Below are positions 9,557-16,995 of a stretch of 64,000 nucleotides of DNA, in pieces. The notes below the pieces were generated by a model. That model saw nothing but the letters and a program-made list of their open reading frames with translations, made no database searches and had not been told where the DNA came from. Numbering within the stretch: position 1 is the stretch's first letter; the number at the start of each line of letters is the position of its first letter. The translations under genes were made by a program, and so were the position numbers. Source of the stretch: JAIBJN01 sp963825255. Its GTDB lineage: Bacteria > Actinomycetota > Thermoleophilia > Gaiellales > Gaiellaceae. The DNA is taken from assembly GCA_963825255.1 (NCBI GenBank), contig CAWGSF010000001.1, positions 248,001 through 312,000 on the forward strand, given 5' to 3'.

Positions 9557-10278
9557 TCGTCGAGCGGAGCATCGATCCCCGGTGGCTGTCGAACGCCTAC
9601 CTCGTCGCCGATCACCCCGGCGGAACGGCCGTGTTCGTCGATTCCGGCGCCCCGCTCGAGCCACTGCTCGCCGCGGTGGAGCGCCTCGACGTGCATCCCA
9701 CGGACCTCCTGACGACGCACGCGCACGCTGATCACGTGGCGCATCACCGGCCCCTCCAGGAGCGGTTCGAGCTGCGCGTGCTCGCGGCTCCGGAGGAGGG
9801 GATCGAGGGCGCGGAGCCGCTCGGCCACGGCGAGGTGGTCGAGGCCGGCGACCTGCGGATCGAGGCGCTGCGAACCCCGGGGCACGCCCCGGGGATGCTC
9901 GCCTTCTTCGTCGACGGCGAGACGGTCTTCAGCGGGGACACGCTCTTCGCCGGCGCCGTGGGCGGGACGCAGGACGGGTTCGACGACCTCCGCGGCTCCG
10001 TCATGGACGTCCTCATGGTCCTCCCGCACGAGACCGTCGTCTACCCGGGACACAGCGAGGAGACGACGATCGGGCGCGAGTGGGACGAGAACCCGTTCGT
10101 CCGCGTCTGGCGCGGGGTGGACCCCGAGGGGACGGAGCGCTGCCGGGTCGACGGCGTCGAGGCGACGCTCGTCGTCTGGGGGCGCGACTACGACGGCGGG
10201 GGGAAGGCCTGGGTGCGCTTCCGCGACGGCCACGACGCGATCGTCGGCGGCTCTCGCGTGACCAGGAACGGGCAGTGA
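9553..10278 (+). CDS. MBL-fold metallo-hydrolase (glyoxalase II-like)
   Basis: Zinc hydrolase of about 241 residues, likely cytoplasmic. It carries the HxHxDH signature in THAHADHVAHH (about residues 55-65), a second metal ligand in TPGHAPGMLAFF, and the bridging Asp in FSGDTLFAGAVGGTQDG, followed by VYPGHSEETTIGREWDENPF, a close match to the glyoxalase II type. A C-terminal extension of about 55 residues (GVEATLVVWGRDYDGGG) is not part of the core fold. Start GTG 9553 overlaps the upstream stop and the stop overlaps the methyltransferase GTG, so three genes form one coupled operon. The natural substrate cannot be told from sequence. Confidence 0.85.
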   Translation: MIVERSIDPRWLSNAYLVADHPGGTAVFVDSGAPLEPLLAAVERLDVHPTDLLTTHAHADHVAHHRPLQERFELRVLAAPEEGIEGAEPLGHGEVVEAGDLRIEALRTPGHAPGMLAFFVDGETVFSGDTLFAGAVGGTQDGFDDLRGSVMDVLMVLPHETVVYPGHSEETTIGREWDENPFVRVWRGVDPEGTERCRVDGVEATLVVWGRDYDGGGKAWVRFRDGHDAIVGGSRVTRNGQ

Positions 10279-10919
10279 CCGCGGTCGTCTCGGAGGAGGT
10301 CGACCGCTACGCCGAGGCGCACACGACGCCGCCCGGAGAGCTCCTCGCGCGCCTCGCCGAGGAGACGCGGGCCCACCTGTCCTCGCCGCAGATGATGTCG
10401 GGGACGGTGGCGGGCCGCCTGCTCGAGTTCCTCGTCTTCGCCCTCCAGCCGCGCCGGGTGCTCGAGGTGGGGACCTACAGCGGCTACTCGGCCGTCTCGA
10501 TGGCCGCGGCCCTTCCTCCCGGCGGGCACATCGACACGTGCGAGATCGACGAGGCCCACGCGGCCGTCGCCGCCCGGTACCTCGGTGAGGCGGGCCTCGA
10601 GAATCGCGTCACGATCCACCTCGGCCCCGCGCTCGAGACCGTGGAGCGGCTCGAGGGGGAGTTCGACCTCGTGTTCGTCGACGCGGACAAGGTCAGCTAC
10701 CCGACGTACTACGACGTTCTGCTCCCGCGCCTCGCCGAGCGGGGCCTCATGGTCTTCGACAACACCCTCTGGTCGGGCCGGGTCGTCGCTCCCGACGACG
10801 CTCCGGAGACCCGGGCGATCGACGCGCTCAACGACCGGATCGCGTCCGACCCGGCCGTGGTCGCGGTGATGCTCACAGTCCGCGACGGCGTCACGCTCGT
10901 CCGCCGCGCCGGCTCCTAA
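10275..10919 (+). CDS. O-methyltransferase, catechol/caffeoyl-CoA type
   Basis: SAM-dependent methyltransferase of 214 residues (PF01596). Motif I is VLEVGTYSGYSAVSMA near residue 58, the acidic ribose-binding residue is in DTCEIDEAHAA, and the metal-binding residues lie in DLVFVDADKVSYPTYYDVLLP and GLMVFDNTLWSGRVV; divalent metal use is a property of the family. Its end, DGVTLVRRAG, is the usual C-terminal strand. GTG 10275 overlaps the previous stop. The stop at 10919 sits at the left edge of a palindromic element that separates it from the convergent dehydrogenase. Acceptor substrate unknown. Confidence 0.9.
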   Translation: MTAVVSEEVDRYAEAHTTPPGELLARLAEETRAHLSSPQMMSGTVAGRLLEFLVFALQPRRVLEVGTYSGYSAVSMAAALPPGGHIDTCEIDEAHAAVAARYLGEAGLENRVTIHLGPALETVERLEGEFDLVFVDADKVSYPTYYDVLLPRLAERGLMVFDNTLWSGRVVAPDDAPETRAIDALNDRIASDPAVVAVMLTVRDGVTLVRRAGS

Positions 10920-11083
10920 GAACTCGAATCGAAATGAAAGCTTGTGTCGCCGCGGCGCCCTGGGCGGCGCGACGCTGCGTCCTCGGTCGCGCCCGTATTC
11001 ACGAATACGAGCGCTCCCTGCGTCCTTGCCTCGCACTCGCCCACGACGCCGCGTCGACGAAGCGTCATTCCGATTCGAGTTCT
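10919..11083. repeat. 165 bp imperfect palindrome between convergent genes
   Basis: The whole gap between two convergent stops is a long inverted repeat centred at about 11001. The outer arms, 10919-10937 and 11064-11082, match over 19 bases with one mismatch (AGAACTCGAATCG on the left). The middle arms are about 65-70 percent complementary with small bulges. The centre is CGTATTC-AC-GAATACG, a perfect 7-base stem at 10994-11009. It could act as a bidirectional terminator, but it is far longer than needed and has no T tract. It may be a copy of a dispersed palindromic repeat or a miniature element. No second copy was seen in this window. Confidence 0.7.
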
Positions 11084-12018
11084 AGGGGACGACCGCCGCC
11101 TTCAGCAGGTCGGGCGGTGGATCGGCGAAGAGCGCGGCCACCTGCTCGAGCCCGACCCGGTGGGTGACCAGCCGGTCCCACGGATAGGCGCCGCTGGCGA
11201 GGAAGGCGAGCGCCGCGCGGACCGTCCGCGGCGTGTGGTGGAACGCGCCGCGGAGCGTCAGCTCCTCGTAGTGGAGGCGAAACGTGTCGATCGCGACCTC
11301 GCGGCCGCCGAAGAAGACGACGGTCCCGCCGGGGCGGACGAGCCCGAGCGCGTCCTGCCAGGCCTCGCTCGGTGCCCACCGCCTCGATGACGACGTCGGC
11401 GGCGCGATCGTCCCCGGGCGTCGCCCCGAACGTCGCCGCCAGCTCCTGCCGCCCGGGGCGCCCGCCGACGGCGACGACGCGGGCGCCGGCGTCCTTCGCC
11501 GCCGCACAGAGCATGAGCCCGATCGGGCCTGGGCCGACCACGGCGACCGTCTGGCCGGGCTCGATCGCGGCCCGCTCGATGCCGTGCAGGCAGCAGGCGA
11601 GCGGCTCGACGAGGGCCGCGACCTGGGGGGAGAGGGCCGGCGGGACCAGGAGGAGGTTCCGCTCCGCGATCCGGGCCGGCACGAGAAGGTACTCGGCGTA
11701 GGCGCCGTTCAGGAACGGGCGCAGGTTCTCGCACAGCGTCTCCTCGCCGCGGCGGCAGGCCGCGCACTCCCCGCAGGGCGCCGAGTTCGCGGCCACGACA
11801 CGCCGCCCGGTCGCGACGTCGATCCCGCAGAACTCGTGGCCGAACGGGCTCGGCGTCTCGGCCAGCAGGAGCGGATGCCCGCGCCGGAAGGCCTTCGCGT
11901 CGGTGCCGTCGGTGAGCGCCACCTCGACCTGGACGAGGACGTCGCGCTCGCCCGGCTCCGGCCGGGGGACCTCCTCGACCCGCAGGTCGCCGGGCCCGTG
12001 GTACATGAGCGCCCTCAC
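11082..12018 (-). CDS. Zinc-binding dehydrogenase (MDR superfamily), frameshifted
   Basis: NAD(P)-dependent medium-chain dehydrogenase of about 311 residues. The catalytic domain has FGHEFCGID and a structural-zinc-like cysteine set CGECAACRRGEETLC, then FLNGAYAEYLLVPARI. The Rossmann domain has VAVVGPGPIGLMLCAAAKDAGA and ends with GGTVVFFGG and AFLASGAYPWDRLVTHRVGL. One extra base near 11374 shifts VIEAVGTE away from AWQDALGLVRPGG; elsewhere the frame is intact. GTG 12018 overlaps the stop of the upstream paralogue by GTGA, so both are translated together. The pair may be subunits or sequential enzymes of one polyol/alcohol oxidation. Substrate unknown. Confidence 0.82.
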
Positions 12019-12890
12019 AAGGTGAAGACGACCTTGACGGCCTCGTGCGAGCGGTAGAGGTCGAGGCCCGCGGAGAACCGGTCGAGCGGCAGCGTCACCG
12101 TCGGGATCGGGTCGAGCTCTGGCAGGAGCTCGATGGCGTCCCGCATCGCCGCCGGCGTCGCCGAGCAGGAGCCGACGAGCGAGAGCTCGCGGCGAAGGAC
12201 GGGCTCGAAGTCGACCGGGACCGGCTCGGTCAGCCAGGCGAAGACGAGGAGCGTCCCGCCGGGAGCGAGTGCTGCGAGCGCCTCGTCGAGGCCTGCGTGG
12301 CCGCAGAGGACGACCGCGTCCACGGCGCCGTTCTGCGGCGCCGCGCCGTAGCCGAGCGCGAGCTCGAGCCGGTGCGGGAGCGGATCGGCCGCGAGGACGT
12401 CGTCCCCGCGGCGGACGAGCGCCTGCGTGAAGAGCAGCCCGGCGAACCCGCAGCCGACGACGAGCACGCGCCCTCTCGGGAGCCGCTCGATCGCCCGCAG
12501 CACGCAGGCGAGCGGCTCGGTGAACGTTCCGACCACGTCGTCGATCGCGTCGGGGAGGGGAACCGTCTGGGCAGCGCGGGCGCGCTCGGCAAAGCCGCCG
12601 GGGACGATCGTCGGCGCCGGGAAGCGCTCGCACGTCGTCTCGTGGCCGGAGCGGCAGCGGTCGCATTCGCCGCACGGCAGGTGATGGACGAGCGCGACGC
12701 GGTTGCCTTCCTCGTCCTCGGCGACGACCTCGTGCCCGAGGACGGTGCCGGGAGCCGCGCGGCCGATCTTCTGGACGTCCGTCCCACAGAGGCCGCAGGC
12801 GCGCACGGACACGAGCTCGCCGCCCCCGTCGGGCTCGGGCCGGTCGGCGAGCGCCGGCTGCCCCGCATCGTCCAGCACCACGGCTCTCAT
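12015..12890 (-). CDS. Zinc-binding dehydrogenase-like protein (MDR), short form
   Basis: About 291 residues, shorter than classical alcohol dehydrogenases (340-350). It shows the substrate-zinc Cys in RACGLCGTDVQKIG, GTVLGHEVV, and the four-cysteine structural loop CGECDRCRSGHETTC. The nucleotide domain has VLVVGCGFAGLLFTQALVRRG, with one odd Cys inside the glycine motif. The C-terminus VTLPLDRFSAGLDLYRSHEAVKVVFTL is typical of the family. ATG 12890 is used; a GTG one codon earlier is possible. It is first in a two-gene unit with the next MDR gene. A role in sugar-alcohol or threonine-type oxidation is plausible but not shown. Confidence 0.8.
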   Translation of the reverse strand: MRAVVLDDAGQPALADRPEPDGGGELVSVRACGLCGTDVQKIGRAAPGTVLGHEVVAEDEEGNRVALVHHLPCGECDRCRSGHETTCERFPAPTIVPGGFAERARAAQTVPLPDAIDDVVGTFTEPLACVLRAIERLPRGRVLVVGCGFAGLLFTQALVRRGDDVLAADPLPHRLELALGYGAAPQNGAVDAVVLCGHAGLDEALAALAPGGTLLVFAWLTEPVPVDFEPVLRRELSLVGSCSATPAAMRDAIELLPELDPIPTVTLPLDRFSAGLDLYRSHEAVKVVFTL

Positions 12891-12935
12891 CACGGCAATC
12901 GTAGAGGCGACACGCCGCTAGACTGTGATCCGCGC

Positions 12936-13008
12936 GGGGCTATAGCTCAGCTGGGAGAGCGCCTGGATCGCACCCAGGAGGTCGTCGGTTCGAGTCCGAC
13001 TAGCTCCA
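12936..13008 (+). tRNA. tRNA-Ala (anticodon CGC)
   Basis: A complete 73-base cloverleaf: acceptor GGGGCTA/TAGCTCC, D stem GCTC/GAGC, anticodon stem CCTGG/CCAGG with loop ATCGCAC giving anticodon CGC at 12969-12971, T stem GTCGG/CCGAC with loop TTCGAGT, discriminator A. The third acceptor pair is G-U, the alanine identity element. CCA is not encoded. Its 3' 46 bases recur with two mismatches at 19931-19976, marking it as the integration site of an island. Confidence 0.95.
12963..13008 (+). repeat. attL-like copy of the tRNA-Ala 3' half
   Basis: This is the left member of the 46-base direct repeat and forms the 3' half of the functional tRNA, from the anticodon stem to the discriminator base. 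Crossing over within the anticodon or T arm is the common habit of tyrosine integrases. The partner at 19931 differs at one base in the anticodon stem and one next to the discriminator. Confidence 0.75.
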
Positions 13009-13013
13009 TGACG

Positions 13014-13038
13014 AAAGGCCCGCAGAGCGGGCCTTTTA
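13014..13038 (+). terminator. Rho-independent terminator of tRNA-Ala
   Basis: Perfect 9-base stem AAAGGCCCG/CGGGCCTTT with a 5-base loop, ending in TTTT, starting 6 bases after the tRNA. It lies inside the island boundary, so it arrived with the element or was rebuilt by it. Confidence 0.85.
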
Positions 13039-13266
13039 CAGGTCGCGCGAAGCTCCGCTGTGGTCGTCCTCGATGCATCTGGAGGCACTCGGGACCGCTC
13101 GAATGCCGGAGCTCGGGCCCCGACCTCGACCTCCGCGAACTCGCGAGCGAATGGCCGCCAGGATGTGACCCGATCTGGATCTTGACCTCGCTTGGGCTCG
13201 GCGCGGTCCACCACTATTCTCACCCCCAGGAGTTTTCCGGCCCTGCCTACAGCCATTCTCGCCAAC

Positions 13267-14211
13267 GTGCTCGGCGACCTCTGGAACTGGATCGCCGAGG
13301 TCGGCGGGCGCATCGGGGACATCTCGCCTTACTGGCTCGTCGCCGCTCTCGCGCTGAAGACCGCCGAGTCCGCATTCATCGGCCTCTCCTGGAGAAACAT
13401 CCTGCGCGCCGCATACCCCACGAGCAACTTGTCGTTCAAGATCGCCTGGGGTGCCTCGCAGGGAGGGACGGCAATCAACGCGGTGGTGCCTGCACAGGCG
13501 GGCACAGTGGCGATGATCGGCATCTTCCGGGCGAGCATCTCCGGATCCTCGGTTGCGGGTCTGACGTCCGCAGCGGTCGTCCAGGCACTCTTCTTCGCGG
13601 CGGCGAGCGTGATCACCGTCATCGTGGTAGCGATCTTCCTCCCGCACACGGTCTCGAAAGGCTCGCCGTCTGACGAGGTCGGCGACTTCTTCGCCTCTCA
13701 CCCAGTCCTCATCGGCGTCGTGGCCGTTGCCGTGATCGGTGCGGGCTATTTCGTCTGGCCGCGCGTCAGGCGACGCGTGGTCGACGAGTGGGAGAAGGCG
13801 AAGCAGGGCGCGGCGATCTTCCGCGACCGGCGCCGCTACGCGCGCGAGGTGGCATTACCTTCCGGGGTCTCGTACGGGTGCCGCATGGGGGTGACCATGG
13901 TATTCATGGCCGCATTCGACATTCCGGTGACCGTGTTCACCGTGTTTCTCGTCGCCGCTTCTCACACGCTCTCCCAGCTCTTCGCGATCACGCCGGGCGG
14001 AGTCGGGCAGACGCAGGCGCTCGACCTCGTGACCCTGCGACGCTATTCGCCGACCGAGAGCATCGCCGCGTTCTCGGTCGTCCAGGACTCCGTGATCACC
14101 GTCTGGAACGTCGTCCTCGGCGTCGGGGTCATGCTCTGGGCGTTCGGCTACACACAGACGAAAGCCCTCCTTTCGAAGAGCGGGCGAGAACAGGCGACGT
14201 CCGAACCCTAG
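13267..14211 (+). CDS. LPG-synthase-type flippase membrane protein (UPF0104)
   Basis: Integral membrane protein of about 314 residues of the lysylphosphatidylglycerol synthase transmembrane family (PF03706), without the soluble transferase domain. About eight helices can be drawn. Family-like features include NAVVPAQAGTVAMIGIFRAS in the first third and FAITPGGVGQTQALDL near residue 250, the PGGxG signature. Such proteins move lipids or lipid-linked sugars across the membrane. The start is uncertain: GTG 13267 is used, though the frame is open to TTG 13192, and an AGGAG at 13229 would suit a start near 13245. It is the first cargo gene of the island. Confidence 0.75.
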   Translation: MLGDLWNWIAEVGGRIGDISPYWLVAALALKTAESAFIGLSWRNILRAAYPTSNLSFKIAWGASQGGTAINAVVPAQAGTVAMIGIFRASISGSSVAGLTSAAVVQALFFAAASVITVIVVAIFLPHTVSKGSPSDEVGDFFASHPVLIGVVAVAVIGAGYFVWPRVRRRVVDEWEKAKQGAAIFRDRRRYAREVALPSGVSYGCRMGVTMVFMAAFDIPVTVFTVFLVAASHTLSQLFAITPGGVGQTQALDLVTLRRYSPTESIAAFSVVQDSVITVWNVVLGVGVMLWAFGYTQTKALLSKSGREQATSEP

Positions 14212-14221
14212 GGGACCGCCC

Positions 14222-14515
14222 TCAGCTGGCGGGCTTCGGGTGCTGCAGCTCGCGCACGCGGAAGGCGGCCACGATGTCCCTGACGCCGCGGATAATGGCG
14301 AAGGCTGCCACCCAGGCGACCAGCAGCACCGCGCTGCGGCCGTAGTAGCCGGCCGCCCAGAAGCCGAGCGCGAGCTCGATGATCCCGCCGATGAGCTGCA
14401 GCCACCAGATCTCTATCTCCTTGCGGGAGGCGATCGACAGGATGATGTCGAAAGCTCCGGCGAAGATGAGGAAGAAGCTGAAGATGGCAGCCAGCGATGC
14501 GAACGTGTCGCCCGG
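14222..14515 (-). pseudogene. HdeD-family (DUF308) C-terminal fragment
   Basis: In the reverse frame ending at 14222, about 95 residues read as a DUF308/HdeD membrane protein: SLAAIFSFFLIFAGAFDIIL, then KEIEIWWLQLIGGIIELALG, then AFAIIRGVRDIVAAFRVREL before the stop. The family is normally about 190 residues with six helices; only the last three or so remain, and no start codon with a plausible N-terminus is found. The fragment abuts the end of the lipid kinase gene, so I read it as a truncated remnant. An out-of-frame GTG at 14530 could start a few residues only. Confidence 0.6.
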
Positions 14516-14524
14516 TGATGCTCG

Positions 14525-15427
14525 TCACGGGAGCCGTGCCGACGGCGACCAGCCCAGGTGGCTGGCGGAGATCCTGACGCGGAGCGCGCGTGGCCGGATG
14601 ACGAACCACAGCGGCGGGCTGAGGGTGACCGCCTCGCCGTCCACTCCGGCGTGGACCCGCGCGGGGGCGGTCATCTCGAGCCGCGTAGCGCTCCACGTCC
14701 GCCCCGAGCTTTGGCCGGGCCGTGGTCTGTCGAGGACAAGAATGCCGAGCTGCCCGCTGTCGAGCGTCGGCCGCGTGCCGGGCACGCGCGGGGGGTCGAG
14801 CGAGTAGGGGTTGTTCGACACGAGCACGACGGCGGGGTCGCGATGCGGGCGGCCGCGGTCGTCCACGATCTGCAGGTCGGCCGCAGGCGCACTCGGTCCG
14901 AGTACTTCCGCCGCCGTCTTCAGAAGCGTGCGGGCCTTGGCGTCGCGGTACGTCGGCTGCCGAACCGCATCGCCGTAGATTCCAAGGGAAACGTTGTTGA
15001 GGAACACGCGGTCGTTCACCTCCGCCACGTCGATCCGGCGCTCGACCCCGTCGGTGAACGCGTCGAGCGAGCCCACGAGGTCGTGGCGATCGACGCCGAG
15101 GTCGAGCGCGAAGTGGTTGCGGGTGCCGGCGGGAACGCAGACGAAAGGAAGCCCGTGTGCCAGGGCGGCTGCCGCGACGACGGCCAGTGATCCGTCGCCG
15201 CCGGCGACGCCGAGCGCGTCCGCGCCGTGCGCCACGGCCTCATCGATCAGCATCTCAAGGGTCTGTTCCGGGCGCACGACGATCACGTCGATTCCGCGGT
15301 CGCGCGCACGCTCGGCGAGGCCGGCGCGCGTGGCCTTGCCGCCACCGGACCTCGGGTTGACAAAGAGCAGGGGCCGCTTCGGCGGATCCACGGCTCGCCA
15401 GCCGGGACGTATCTGAGAACGGGGCAA
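14525..15427 (-). CDS. Diacylglycerol/sphingosine kinase-like lipid kinase
   Basis: Cytoplasmic kinase (PF00781 fold, about 300 residues) that phosphorylates a lipid hydroxyl such as diacylglycerol. It starts with RPLLFVNPRSGGGKATRAGL, has the catalytic glycine motif LGVAGGDGSLAVVAAAAL near residue 75, then FVCVPAGTRNHFALDLG and VFLNNVSLGIYGDAVRQ, all typical. The C-terminal beta domain contains ARVHAGVDGEAVTL, with the usual Asp-Gly-Glu. Start ATG 15427 is the longest; KRPLLF lies 16 residues in. Together with the flippase-like gene it gives the island a lipid-remodelling flavour, which is an inference only. Confidence 0.88.
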   Translation of the reverse strand: MPRSQIRPGWRAVDPPKRPLLFVNPRSGGGKATRAGLAERARDRGIDVIVVRPEQTLEMLIDEAVAHGADALGVAGGDGSLAVVAAAALAHGLPFVCVPAGTRNHFALDLGVDRHDLVGSLDAFTDGVERRIDVAEVNDRVFLNNVSLGIYGDAVRQPTYRDAKARTLLKTAAEVLGPSAPAADLQIVDDRGRPHRDPAVVLVSNNPYSLDPPRVPGTRPTLDSGQLGILVLDRPRPGQSSGRTWSATRLEMTAPARVHAGVDGEAVTLSPPLWFVIRPRALRVRISASHLGWSPSARLP

Positions 15428-15611
15428 AGCCAGAGTATTACTGCGGCTTGCGGGACGACGCGGCCAGCGTTGAGCAGGGCAAGTTCGATGATGACGGCGA
15501 AGACGAAGCCGCCGACATAGGCCAAGAGGCGATGCCGCCTCCGTTTGCCGAGGCGGAGACCTATATGGCCGAGGAGCGCGCCGCGCCTGAACGTGATCGC
15601 TTCTCGCCTCG

Positions 15612-15925
15612 ATCGCCGTCTCGAACCTGCCGGAGTCGTTCGGAGGCGCCGCCGCGGTGCGGCAGGGCGGGATCTCCTCGGCCCGCGTCCTCGCCGTCTG
15701 GGGCGACGGCCGTGCTGCTCACGCTCGCACTGATCGCCGGAGCGATCGCCGCTGATATCGCGTCGGACGAGTGGCCTGGGATGCTCGCTGCTTTCGTCAG
15801 CGGGCGCCGTCCTCGCCTCGCTTGCCGACTCGGTGATGCCGCAGGCGTACGCCGAGGGCGAGCCTCTCGTCACCTTTGCGCCGAGCGCCGGCTTCCTCGT
15901 CGCCTACGCGCTCACGACGGTTTGA
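15612..15925 (+). pseudogene. ZIP metal transporter remnant 1 (C-terminal third)
   Basis: Three frame segments join to a clear ZIP-family C-terminus: IAVSNLPESFGGAAAVRQGG with the metal-site motif SNLPE, then VLLTLALIAGAIAADIA, then AVLASLADSVMPQAYAEGEP and a last helix ending TTV-stop at 15925. Shifts lie near 15708 and 15804. The N-terminal half with the other metal ligands is not recognisable upstream, so this is a real remnant and not only an indel artefact. A second copy of the same end occurs at 16846. Confidence 0.65.
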
Positions 15926-16317
15926 CCGTTTCCGCCCGACGAGCGACGCAGAACGGAGCTACGAAGTCTGTTCCGCGTTCGCGCCGCTCCTCCGGCTTGT
16001 TGTTGGAGCTTCCTCGCCTCGGCGGACGACTGCACGATCGTGAGCGCTACTGCCCCAGGGGTGCTCCGGTCTTCCTCCACCTCTCCTCGGCGTCGGCGGC
16101 TCGTTCGAGGAGAAGATTCGGATGACGGCGAAGAAGAGCTTCTCGACATCGCCTCGTGTGCGGCTTCCGAGGGGGATCGCTACCGCTGAGTAGTTATCCG
16201 CGCTCGAGAATGCGCGATAACACCGATCTCAACGGGCATGGTCGGGCGTACGGTCGACGGGAGTTGCACACCAACCCGCCCCGACGGAGGCTGACCTGGC
16301 CGTATCGGATGAATTGA
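15926..16317. other. Gap without recognisable gene inside the island
   Basis: About 390 bases between two remnants. No frame gives a recognisable protein. An imperfect hairpin (GTTATC-CGCGC ... GCGCG-ATAAC) lies at 16193-16222. A short frame around 16122 (MTAKKSFSTSPRVRLPRG) has no support. Composition is slightly less GC-rich than the flanks by eye. Confidence 0.4.
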
Positions 16318-16722
16318 CGAACTGCCCGTGCAAAGGAGGACCGGGCGGCAGCCGCGCGGGGGGCTCAAGCCGACCTCGAGCGGGACGTCGAGACAGCGCG
16401 CGTATCGGCTCAGGAACGGGCCGAGAAACTGCGCAAGTCTGCCGACGCTGGCAAGGACAAGCTATCCGTCTGGTGGAACGACTTGCAGCGGTCGTGGAAC
16501 GAGCACCTCGCGAAGATTCGTGACGACATCGATCACTTCCGGGCCGAACGCGACGTGGACAGGGTCGAGTGGCGAGCCGAGCGTGCCGAGAACGACGCCC
16601 TGTTTGCGATCGACTTCGCGTATGCCGCAGTCGAAGAGGCCGAGTATGCAGCGCTCGATGCGGCCCTCGCGAGGATGGAGGCTGATCAACTTGCGACCGA
16701 CTCGGCGGGCGCACGAACCTGA
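16318..16722 (+). pseudogene. Coiled-coil protein lacking its N-terminus
   Basis: From the codon after a TGA at 16315 an open frame of about 134 residues is almost entirely charged helix: KEDRAAAARGAQADLERDVE, KLSVWWNDLQRSWNEHLAKI, then VEWRAERAENDALFAIDFAY and AVEEAEYAALDAALARMEAD. The composition, Trp spacing and the FAIDFAYAAVEEAEYA block resemble small actinobacterial coiled-coil proteins of unknown function. No start codon lies at the head of the frame; an internal ATG at 16483 would give only 79 residues. A 5' truncation or a frameshift near 16318 is likely. Confidence 0.5.
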
Positions 16723-16845
16723 GAGGGAACTGCAGATTCATGCCACAAGCCCTCTCCGCCAGAAACGACTACCCCCGGCTCGCATGGTGGGCCGAGTCGA
16801 GCTAAGACCAGAAAGGACTTGTTTCCAGGGCCTTTCTCTTGAGCA

Positions 16846-16991
16846 ATGCTGACCGCGTTCGCAGCGGGCGCCGTGCTCGCCTCGCTTGCAGACCCATGAT
16901 GCCCGAAGTGAACGCCGAGGGCGGGCCGCTCGTCGCCTACGCCACGAACGGCGGCTTCCTCGTCGCCTGCGCGCTCACGACGATCGACTGA
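16846..16991 (+). pseudogene. ZIP metal transporter remnant 2
   Basis: A second, shorter copy of a ZIP C-terminus: MLTAFAAGAVLASLADP is read from 16846, then one missing base, then MMPEVNAEGGPLVAYATNGG and FLVACALTTID-stop at 16991. It resembles remnant 1 (AGAVLASLAD, EGxPLV, GFLVAxALTT) but is not identical, so the two are either diverged duplicates or tails of two different transporters. It stops 4 bases before the AI-2E permease gene. Confidence 0.6.
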
Positions 16992-16995
16992 TCCG

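Noticed and set aside
12918..13322. Reverse-strand frame of 134 residues with SRTRTDDLLGAIQALSQLSY
   Set aside because: Antisense of the tRNA-Ala(CGC) at 12936; no real protein.
15430..15600. Reverse-strand hydrophobic stretch upstream of the lipid kinase (LLAYVGGFVFAVIIELALLN)
   Set aside because: It could be a small membrane protein, but there is no start codon or ribosome site and the region overlaps rearranged DNA near the ZIP remnant.
16193..16222. Hairpin GTTATC-CGCGC / GCGCG-ATAAC as an origin or recombination site
   Set aside because: Short, has a bulge and a single copy; no supporting context.
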